In this document: one piece after another, positions 9,116 to 16,051 of the stretch
Numbering within the stretch: the first letter of the stretch is position 1
Layout of the letters: each line of letters opens with the position of its first letter
DNA from: Nocardioides sp. zg-1230
Lineage (GTDB): Bacteria; Actinomycetota; Actinomycetes; Propionibacteriales; Nocardioidaceae
DNA: 64,000 bases
Assembly (NCBI RefSeq): GCF_013155335.1
Contig: NZ_JABJQZ010000005.1
Span: 372,001 to 436,000 of the forward strand
Direction of reading: 5' to 3'
Translations under genes and position numbers: made by a program
The notes under the pieces: generated by a model
What the model saw: only the letters and a program-made list of their open reading frames with translations
Database searches by the model: none
Told to the model about the DNA's origin: nothing

Positions 9116-10361
9116 GCTGGTGGCGCTTGTCGGTCGCGGGGGAGGGACGAGCCGGAGGCCGGGTGTCGTCGGCCCGCTGCCGCGGAGCGCTGGCGGAGGT
9201 GTGTCGAACGGCAGCGCGCGTCAGCGCGGACAGGTAGGCCGGGGCCCCGCGGTCCAGGCGGCTCCACCGCGGGTCGATCAGTGCGCGCCCTACCCAGTGC
9301 TCGACGGTGCGGTCGTTCACAGCGGCCACCGCCACCGTCAGCGCCACCGCTACCACGGTCCGCAGCTGGTAGCTCCACGACTCCGTGTGGTGGTAGAGGT
9401 ACATGTAGATCGGGAAGTGCCAGATGTAGAGGCTGAGTGAGCGGCGACCGAGATAAGCGAGCGGCGCGAACCCGACCACACGGGTGAGGCGATGCGAGAC
9501 GGGCGCGACCGAGCACGCGATGACGAAGAGCGCGAGGAAGACGTCGACCGAGTCGCCGGCGACCCGGAAGAAGGCGACATCGTCCACGGTTGCGAACGAC
9601 AACGCGAGCAGCGCCAGGAGCGAGGTCACGGCGATCTGTGTCGCCCAGCGGGCAAGCCCGCGCACGTAGGGGAGCAGGCAAGCGGCGAGGGCGCCCGAAA
9701 GGGGAGCGTCCATCCGGGCGTTGGTGCGGAGCAGGGCCTGGTAGAGGCCCTCTGTCTGGTAGACGTGGGTGCGCCACGTGAAGACCATCATCAAGATGAC
9801 CGCGAGCGTCCCGATCAGCCACCACGGCCGCTTGTGCAGCAGCCAGACCAGGAGCAGCACCAGCAGGAACACCTGCATGTCGACCGAGAGGTACCACAGG
9901 TGGCCCAGGTCCGGTCTGGCCACGAGAGGGTTGTCCTTGACGTACCAGTTCCACGTGTACGTCACGACCGAGCGCGCCGAATCTCCGAGGTGCAGCCCCT
10001 CGTACGTCGGAGTGGGCTCGAGCGCTGCGACGCACGCCAGAACACCGAGCAGCACGAGCACGGTGGGCGTCAGGCGGAGGTAGCGGCGGACGACCTGGAC
10101 GCCGGGGTGCAGGCCGTTCGGGGCCGACGCCCGCGTCAGGAGGCTGCGGGTGTAGAGGAACGCGCCGACCACGAAGAAGATGGAGACAGCGAAGTTGCCG
10201 TTCTCCAGGAGAGCGCGGGTGACGATGCTTCCTTCGCCGCGCACGTGGGGCCACGTCAGCCACGCGGTGTGGGACAGCATCACCAACACGATTGCGATCC
10301 CGCGCAGACCGTCGAAGACCTGGACGCGGTCGCGGACGACGGTGTGGGGGCGGTCCGACAT
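9039..10361 (-). CDS. Acyltransferase-3 family membrane protein
   Basis: A 440-aa protein with about ten transmembrane helices has the hallmark FDGLRGIAIVLVMLSHT near residue 15, whose His is the catalytic residue of acyltransferase-3/OafA-type O-acyltransferases. The later GHLWYLSVDMQ and YLGRRSLSLYIWHFP motifs also fit. The C-terminal ~70 residues are polar, rich in Arg/Pro/Ala, and are encoded partly within the overlap with the oxygenase gene. ATG 10361 is chosen because the family motif follows directly. It likely O-acylates a surface polysaccharide or glycolipid made by neighbouring genes. It is divergent from the DUF3068 gene. Confidence 0.88.
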   Translation of the reverse strand: MSDRPHTVVRDRVQVFDGLRGIAIVLVMLSHTAWLTWPHVRGEGSIVTRALLENGNFAVSIFFVVGAFLYTRSLLTRASAPNGLHPGVQVVRRYLRLTPTVLVLLGVLACVAALEPTPTYEGLHLGDSARSVVTYTWNWYVKDNPLVARPDLGHLWYLSVDMQVFLLVLLLVWLLHKRPWWLIGTLAVILMMVFTWRTHVYQTEGLYQALLRTNARMDAPLSGALAACLLPYVRGLARWATQIAVTSLLALLALSFATVDDVAFFRVAGDSVDVFLALFVIACSVAPVSHRLTRVVGFAPLAYLGRRSLSLYIWHFPIYMYLYHHTESWSYQLRTVVAVALTVAVAAVNDRTVEHWVGRALIDPRWSRLDRGAPAYLSALTRAAVRHTSASAPRQRADDTRPPARPSPATDKRHQLSGAEAHPAAPAASEQPRPTRPDDA

Positions 10362-10413
10362 GGGCGGAACTCTAGCCCGGCTCGACGGCGCGACGCGCAT
10401 GTTCACAACTACG

Positions 10414-10442
10414 TTACTCGCGGGTCATCTCGCTGCTACAGT
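10414..10442 (+). promoter_or_regulatory. Candidate sigma-A promoter of the DUF3068 gene
   Basis: TTACTC (10414-10419), a 17-base spacer and TACAGT (10437-10442) lie 41 bases before the GTG start at 10483. The spacing is ideal and both hexamers are near consensus. The assignment rests on sequence only. Confidence 0.4.
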
Positions 10443-10482
10443 TCCCACGGTTTTTGTCGGAGGCACCCTTGGAGGGCATGTC

Positions 10483-11382
10483 GTGCAGCGAATTATCGGG
10501 TCCGTCCTGGCGCTGTTGGGCGCATTCTTGATCACCGTAGCGGTGCTGGCCCAGTTCTACGCCGCGCCGCGTCTGGAGAAGACGCCGCTGGACGTCGACA
10601 GCACCACGCTCCTCTCCGGAACGGTCCAGCTCTCCGACGGGAGCGGCGGGCTCGAGGAGTCCCCCGTGAAGGCCTTCAGCATCACCAAGGCCGACTCGGA
10701 GCGGTCGGACGACGACGTGGTCGTCTTCGCCAACTCGAGCTGCCTGGTCAAGGACGAGGGCGGCCTCGACGAGTGCGTATCTGCCGACGACCCGCAGGAC
10801 CGGCTCGTCTCTGCCTCGACCGACGACTTCGCCACCGACCGTTCCACGGCGTTGGCGGTCAACGACCCGAAGTACCTCCCGCCGAGCGCGGAGGAGAAGA
10901 GCGGCCTGGTCAACAAGTGGCCCTTCGGTGCGGAGAAGAAGACGTACCCCTACTGGGACAGTCTGGCCGGTGAGGCTCTCGACGCCGAGTACGACCGCAC
11001 CGAGTCGATTGACGGCCTCGAGGTGTACGTGTACCGCGTCGTCCAGAGCGGCACGCCGATCGAGCTCTCCGCGGGCGTGCCTGGCAGCCTCGACGCCGAG
11101 AAGGAGCTGTTCATTGAGCCCGTGACCGGCTCGATCATCCACCAGGTGGACCACCAGGACCGGCTCGACTCCGACGGCAACCCGGCCATCGTGCTGGACC
11201 TCGCCTTCACCGACGAGCAGGTCGCGGCCAATGTCGAGGACTCCGAGAGCAACGTCTCGAGCCTCAACCTCGTCACGGGCACAGTCCCCGTCGTCGGACT
11301 GGCCGTGGGCATCCCCGCGCTCCTCATCGGTCTCGGTCTGCTGGTCGTCGCGCACCGCCGCCGGAGCGTCAGCCCTGACTGA
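10483..11382 (+). CDS. DUF3068 (PorA-like) membrane-anchored protein
   Basis: This 299-aa protein has an N-terminal membrane helix (residues 4-25), a ~230-aa extracytoplasmic domain and a C-terminal helix (about 267-287) followed by HRRRS. This is the DUF3068 architecture. GTG 10483 follows GGAGGG with six-base spacing; upstream in-frame codons overlap the divergent acyltransferase promoter region and are rejected. From memory, family members Rv0227c (mycobacteria) and NCgl2760 (corynebacteria) are linked to lipomannan maturation. Here it sits beside acyltransferases, as does Rv0227c beside Rv0228. The 13-bp hairpin after it suggests a transcript end. Confidence 0.82.
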   Translation: MQRIIGSVLALLGAFLITVAVLAQFYAAPRLEKTPLDVDSTTLLSGTVQLSDGSGGLEESPVKAFSITKADSERSDDDVVVFANSSCLVKDEGGLDECVSADDPQDRLVSASTDDFATDRSTALAVNDPKYLPPSAEEKSGLVNKWPFGAEKKTYPYWDSLAGEALDAEYDRTESIDGLEVYVYRVVQSGTPIELSAGVPGSLDAEKELFIEPVTGSIIHQVDHQDRLDSDGNPAIVLDLAFTDEQVAANVEDSESNVSSLNLVTGTVPVVGLAVGIPALLIGLGLLVVAHRRRSVSPD

Positions 11383-11400
11383 GCCACCCCTGCACGGCAA

Positions 11401-11433
11401 CGGGCCGGCTCCGCGAGCAGCGGAGCCGGCCCG
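11401..11433 (+). terminator. Perfect 13-bp hairpin after the DUF3068 gene
   Basis: CGGGCCGGCTCCG at 11401-11413 pairs with CGGAGCCGGCCCG at 11421-11433 around a seven-base loop. There is no U-tract, as is usual for high-GC actinobacteria. It ends only four bases before the ATG of the next gene, so it could also act on initiation or attenuation of that gene. Confidence 0.7.
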
Positions 11434-11437
11434 TTCG

Positions 11438-12577
11438 ATGCCCCCGCAAGACGTCCGCCGCGCACGCAACGCCGCGCTGGACGGCCTGCGGGGCATCGCG
11501 ATCGGCCTCGTCGTGGCCGGACACGCCGGGTCCGCCATGTGGCCGCAGCTCGCTGCCGGCGAGGAGGGGCCCTACGGCGTCCCGGTGCTACGCGGCCTGC
11601 TCGGAGGCGGGGCCGTCGTCGTCTTCTTCGTCGTCGGGGGATTCATCGTCGCTGACGGACTTCTCCGGGAGCGGGACCGAGGGTCCATGGACTCCGTCCG
11701 CTTCCTGCTGCGCAGACTGGTGCGACTAGGCGTGCAGCTGACCCTTCTCTCGGCAGCACTCGTGGCAGTCCAGATCCTCGACCCGACGGCGCCGGGGTCG
11801 ATGAAGGGGCTGACGCAGAACCTGAGCCACGTGCTGACGTACACCCTCAACCTGATGCCGTTGGACCTCTCGGTCCCTGCCCGGGCAGACGTGGGCCACC
11901 TCTGGTACCTGTCGGTCCAGCAACAGTGCTACCTGGTGCTGCCGCTGTTCCTCCTCGCCTTCGGTCGTCGGCGCGTGCTCGGCTCCCTCGTGCTCGCGGT
12001 GCTCATCGGACTGGTCTACGTCCACCGGGTCGACGTCAACGACGAGTTCGGGTGGCTGCTCGCGACGGTGTTGACGACCACCCGCTCGGACGGGCTGATG
12101 TGGGGCGTGCTGCTCGCCATGAGCCTTCCCCTCCTCGGCCGCTGGCGATGGTGGTCCTGGGTCCTGGTGATCGCTGGAGCGGGGACGCTCGCCTGCCAGC
12201 TGGCCATCCAGGAGCTGCCACCACTCTCCTACCTGGGGCCGTGGTCACTGGTCTACCAGTTCTTCATCGGCGCGATGGTCGTCGCGATCTGGCTGCAGAC
12301 GTCACCGTCGCTGGTGTCGAGAGCGCTTGCGGCCGCGCCGTTGACCTGGTTGGGGAGGAACTCCCTCTCCATCTACTTCTGGCACCTCCCACTCTTCTTC
12401 GTGGTCGCGCGGCACCTTGGTGACCAGCCGTGGTGGGTCGCGGCCGGGATCGCGCTGGTGATCCTCGGACTGCTGGTCGTCGTGCTCGAACGAGGGGTCG
12501 AGGAGCCCACCCGTCGGCTTCTGGCGACCCATCCGCTCTTCCGTCGGAGCAGGTCGCCCGCAGGGGGAACGGCATGA
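11438..12577 (+). CDS. Acyltransferase-3 family membrane protein
   Basis: A 379-aa protein with about ten helices has LDGLRGIAIGLVVAGHAG (His is the catalytic candidate), GHLWYLSVQQQCYLVLP and WLGRNSLSIYFWHLPLFF, all standard family blocks. ATG 11438 is the only start that keeps the first motif. No Shine-Dalgarno is visible because the preceding bases form the 11401-11433 hairpin. The stop overlaps the next start (ATGA at 12574-12577). Its place after DUF3068 parallels mycobacterial Rv0227c-Rv0228. It probably O-acylates an envelope glycan; substrate and acyl group are unknown. Confidence 0.87.
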   Translation: MPPQDVRRARNAALDGLRGIAIGLVVAGHAGSAMWPQLAAGEEGPYGVPVLRGLLGGGAVVVFFVVGGFIVADGLLRERDRGSMDSVRFLLRRLVRLGVQLTLLSAALVAVQILDPTAPGSMKGLTQNLSHVLTYTLNLMPLDLSVPARADVGHLWYLSVQQQCYLVLPLFLLAFGRRRVLGSLVLAVLIGLVYVHRVDVNDEFGWLLATVLTTTRSDGLMWGVLLAMSLPLLGRWRWWSWVLVIAGAGTLACQLAIQELPPLSYLGPWSLVYQFFIGAMVVAIWLQTSPSLVSRALAAAPLTWLGRNSLSIYFWHLPLFFVVARHLGDQPWWVAAGIALVILGLLVVVLERGVEEPTRRLLATHPLFRRSRSPAGGTA

Positions 12578-13761
12578 ACGCCGGGCAGTCCGTCATGGCG
12601 CGATTCGTGCTCGCCGTCGGTGGCGTCCTGGTCGTCCTCGGCTCGATCCCCGTGATCGTCGGCCCGGACAGGTTGGACTGGATCGCGCCGCTCGACGCGC
12701 TGTTCCACAGCAGCGCGGTGGGCGGCGCACTGATCCTCGCGGCGCTGGGCCACCTCACGTGCTCAGCGCTCCTGGCCTCACGTGAGCGCGGCCGCCTGGC
12801 GACCGTCCACGTGCTGGTGGTCTGGGTCGTCCTGATCTCGGTGCTCCAGCAGGTCGTCCTGCTGGCTGCGAGCGCGACGAGGCTGGTCGACAGCCTCGCG
12901 CCGGACGAGTCGATCAGCGGGGAGGTGTGGGCTGCCGTGTCCACCTTCCGCTGGAACTTCTGGGTCGCCGACCACGTGCTCGACGTACCCGCGGAGCTCC
13001 TCGGCCTGACCCTCTTCAGCATCGCGGTGCAGCTCATCGCCTTGCTGACCGTCGCGGTCCTCTTGGTCCCGCGCCGCTGGAGCTCGACCCTCCTGGCCAT
13101 CGCGGCAGCGCTCGCGGTGCTGGTGGTCGTCCTCCTGCGATGGCGCGCCGTCGACTTCCAGGACCCCTACCTCCTCTCGCTGGACACGTTTGCCCGCTCG
13201 GACGCCTTCTTCGTCGGTGTGCTCGTCGCCTGCGTCTCACGTAGAGGGTGGCGACTGGGACCGTCGTGGTCGAGCGCTTCGGCTCTGCTGGTGGTCGGCG
13301 CGGTGCTCGCCACCAGCTTCGTCTCGATCACCCAGCACCTCGCGGTGCAGCTGCCCGCCACCGCCCTGATCGCCGGGTTGATGATGCTTGACGACGGTTC
13401 GGAAGGCGGGGACTGGATCCTTCGGCCAGTGGTTGGCTCTCGCGAGGTCGAGGCGCTCGCCTCGTCTTGGGCGCCGCTGGTGGCGGTCGCGCCGCTGGCG
13501 GCAGCGGTGATCGGGCGCCGGACAGAGGTCAACTGGATCCTCCGCGTAGTCGTCCTTCTGCTCGTCCTGGCAATCGTTCTCCGGGTGTCACGTGCCGTCG
13601 CCGTTCGCGTCCGCCTGCCGGAGCGGACCATCAGTGTCGCCGACTGGGGAGAGACCTGGCGTCGCGTCGTCGCCGATGCGGACGCTGACATCACGAGTGG
13701 CCGCAGGGGCAAACACGCACGCGACCCCGAGAGCGACGATGGTCGTCCCCCTGCTGACTGA
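12574..13761 (+). CDS. Divergent acyltransferase-3-like membrane protein lacking the catalytic motif
   Basis: This 395-aa protein has about ten hydrophobic segments and a charged C-terminal tail. It looks like a degenerate relative of its neighbour: WNFWVADHVLDVPAELLGLT occupies the place of the GHLWYLS region, and RSDAFFVGVLVA parallels RSDGLMWGVLLA. However, the N-terminal DGLRG...H motif is absent, so acyltransferase activity is doubtful. Translation is coupled to the upstream gene by ATGA overlap, which suggests that the two act as a pair. The homology is inferred by eye and needs a profile comparison. Confidence 0.65.
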   Translation: MNAGQSVMARFVLAVGGVLVVLGSIPVIVGPDRLDWIAPLDALFHSSAVGGALILAALGHLTCSALLASRERGRLATVHVLVVWVVLISVLQQVVLLAASATRLVDSLAPDESISGEVWAAVSTFRWNFWVADHVLDVPAELLGLTLFSIAVQLIALLTVAVLLVPRRWSSTLLAIAAALAVLVVVLLRWRAVDFQDPYLLSLDTFARSDAFFVGVLVACVSRRGWRLGPSWSSASALLVVGAVLATSFVSITQHLAVQLPATALIAGLMMLDDGSEGGDWILRPVVGSREVEALASSWAPLVAVAPLAAAVIGRRTEVNWILRVVVLLLVLAIVLRVSRAVAVRVRLPERTISVADWGETWRRVVADADADITSGRRGKHARDPESDDGRPPAD

Positions 13762-13862
13762 CGTGGTGACTCCCAGCAGCGCCAGTGGACTAGGTTGTCC
13801 GCCACCCGACCTCTGCTCGCACGACGCCGAGCTCCGAACCCGAGAGGCAGCTGCTCGAGCGC

Positions 13863-14840
13863 ATGTCTGACATCGCGACCGTCCATCCAGATGACGTCCG
13901 CTGGTACGCCGACTCGTTCGAGCGGGTGGTCCACAACGTCGAGTCCGCCGTCCTCGGCAAGCGGCACGTCGTTCGCCTCGCGCTGACGTGTCTCGTCTCT
14001 GGCGGACACCTCCTCCTCGAGGACCTGCCCGGCACCGGCAAGACGATGCTCGCACGCGCTCTGGCAAAGTCGCTGGACTGTTCCTTCGCACGGATCCAGT
14101 TCACGCCGGACCTGCTGCCGTCCGACGTAACGGGCGTGACCGTGTACGACCAGGCCCACGGGGAGTTCTCGTTCCATGCCGGGCCGATCTTCCACAGCGT
14201 GGTGCTGGCCGACGAGATCAACCGCGCCTCACCCAAGACGCAGTCGGCACTCCTCGAGGTGATGGAGGAGGGCCACGTCACGGTCGACGGGCAGGCACAC
14301 GACGTGGGGACCCCCTTCATGGTGATCGCCACCCAGAACCCGATCGAGCAGGCCGGCACCTACCAGCTGCCGGAGGCCCAGCTCGACAGGTTCCTGATGC
14401 GCACGAGCGTCGGTCATCCGGACGCCGAGTCGACTGAGGCCCTCCTCGCGGAGTCGCGGGTCCGCGACCGCGCCGCGGGGCTGCGGCCCGTGATCGCTGC
14501 CGCCGAGATCACCCAGATGGCGCAGCTCGCCGACATGGTCCACGTCGACCGCGCCATCATCAGCTATGTGCGGCGCCTCTCCGAGGCGTCGCGCGAGGTC
14601 ACCGACGTCCGGGTGGGTCTCTCCACGCGCGGATCGCTGGCCTGGATCCGTGCCGCCAAGGCGTGGGCGCTCGCAGACGGGCGCGGTCACGTGGTGCCCG
14701 AGGACGTCGCGACCCTCGCATCGCCGGTGCTCGGCCACCGGCTGCTCATGGCATCGGGCGCCGTCTACGGCGGGATCACGCCCGAGGAGGTCATCCACGA
14801 CCTGCTGGCGCAGGTCCAAGCGCCTCGCGACCACGCGTGA
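13863..14840 (+). CDS. MoxR-family AAA+ ATPase
   Basis: A 325-aa protein shows Walker A GTGKT at residues 57-61, Walker B VVLADEINR at 113-121, sensor 1 ATQNPIEQAGTYQLPEAQLDRF and the C-terminal AAA lid. MoxR ATPases act as chaperones for membrane or periplasmic complexes and are typically encoded with DUF58 and transglutaminase-core proteins, as here. The start ATG is at 13863. Its stop overlaps the GTG of the DUF58 gene (GTGA at 14837-14840). The client of this system is unknown. Confidence 0.92.
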   Translation: MSDIATVHPDDVRWYADSFERVVHNVESAVLGKRHVVRLALTCLVSGGHLLLEDLPGTGKTMLARALAKSLDCSFARIQFTPDLLPSDVTGVTVYDQAHGEFSFHAGPIFHSVVLADEINRASPKTQSALLEVMEEGHVTVDGQAHDVGTPFMVIATQNPIEQAGTYQLPEAQLDRFLMRTSVGHPDAESTEALLAESRVRDRAAGLRPVIAAAEITQMAQLADMVHVDRAIISYVRRLSEASREVTDVRVGLSTRGSLAWIRAAKAWALADGRGHVVPEDVATLASPVLGHRLLMASGAVYGGITPEEVIHDLLAQVQAPRDHA

Positions 14841-16051
14841 ACTCGCTGCAGGCGCCGTCCGTCCCCGGGTGGCGAGGGTCCCGACTGCGTTGGCTTGCAG
14901 TGGCACCCTTCCGGCTCCTGACCCCATTGGGCCGGAGCGTCCTGGCCCTGGGGTGCGTCGTCATGGCCGTCGCGGTGTGGCTCAACTGGCACGAGTTTGT
15001 CCAGCTCGGGGCTGTCGCCTTCGGGCTGTTCGTCGTCGGTCTGCTGTGGCAGGTGTTGCCCGGCACGCCCACGGCGGCGCTCGAGCTGCGTCCGAACCGG
15101 ACGACCGAGGGAGCCGCGCCACCCACGGTGACGCTGCGGGTGCAGGCCGGCGCCGCCCCCATGCTCTACCCCAAGCTGTCCGTCCCGGCGGGGCCTCGCG
15201 ACGTCAGCGTGCGCTCACCCTTCCTCGGTCCGTTCGCCCACCACGTGGAGACGTTCCCGCTCCCGGGGCTGCCGCGCGGCGTCCACGTCGTGGGCCCGGT
15301 GGCGTACGACAAGACCGACCCGGTGGGGCTGGTGACCCGGCGCTTCGAGACGGGTGCTGCCCTCGAGCTCTTCGTTGCCCCGCGGGTCACCGACCTGACC
15401 GTCTTCGCGGGAGGGCTCACCAACGACCTGGACGGCGCGACCAGCCAGCAGCTGTCGATGAGCGACCTGGCGTTCCATGCGCTGCGCGAGTACGTCCCGG
15501 GAGACGACCTGCGCCACGTGCACTGGCGGTCCTCGGCCAAGGCCGGCGAGCTGCTCGTTCGGCAGTACCACGAGACCCGGCGGGGTCACGTGACGGTCCT
15601 CGTGGACCCCAGCACGTCGTCGTACCAGAGGCGCCGTGACTTCGAGCTCGCGGTCTCGATCGCTGCTTCGATCGCACTTCGAGCCGTGCGTGACGACTTC
15701 GACACCTACTTCCGGTGCGGACCGCACGTGGCCCACGGCAGGAGCGCGGCCGCGATGACCGACGCCTCGTGCCGCTTCGTGTCCACCCACGACGACACCT
15801 ACCTTGTCGAGTCCGCCGACGCAGCGGCGACTGTTGCGGGGTCGGGTCTCGTGGTGCAGGTGACGGGACCTCGACGGCCGCTCATGGACCTCGACGCTGC
15901 GGCGCGGCGGTTCGACCTGGGCGCCGACTGGCTCGTCGTGCGCGCCGACAGTGCGGGGGAGGCACGTCTGACGGACACGCCGCGGTTTCGCGAGCTGGCC
16001 GTCCCGGACCTGGCCGACCTGCGTGACCTGCTCGCTCGGGGCCTTCGATGA
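14837..16051 (+). CDS. DUF58 domain membrane protein
   Basis: This 404-aa protein has two N-terminal membrane helices (about residues 30-70) and a C-terminal DUF58/vWA-like domain with the signature REYVPGDDLRHVHWRSSAK near residue 220. GTG 14837 overlaps the MoxR stop, and its own stop overlaps the next ATG (16048), so the three genes form one translationally coupled unit. DUF58 proteins pair with MoxR ATPases; the vWA-like domain probably binds the client or partner. Confidence 0.9.
   Translation: MNSLQAPSVPGWRGSRLRWLAVAPFRLLTPLGRSVLALGCVVMAVAVWLNWHEFVQLGAVAFGLFVVGLLWQVLPGTPTAALELRPNRTTEGAAPPTVTLRVQAGAAPMLYPKLSVPAGPRDVSVRSPFLGPFAHHVETFPLPGLPRGVHVVGPVAYDKTDPVGLVTRRFETGAALELFVAPRVTDLTVFAGGLTNDLDGATSQQLSMSDLAFHALREYVPGDDLRHVHWRSSAKAGELLVRQYHETRRGHVTVLVDPSTSSYQRRRDFELAVSIAASIALRAVRDDFDTYFRCGPHVAHGRSAAAMTDASCRFVSTHDDTYLVESADAAATVAGSGLVVQVTGPRRPLMDLDAAARRFDLGADWLVVRADSAGEARLTDTPRFRELAVPDLADLRDLLARGLR

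Noticed and set aside
10180..10482. N-terminal extension of the DUF3068 protein by about 100 codons
   Set aside because: It is antisense to the acyltransferase start region and would place a long Arg/Thr stretch before the membrane helix. GGAGGG plus GTG at 10483 explains the start.
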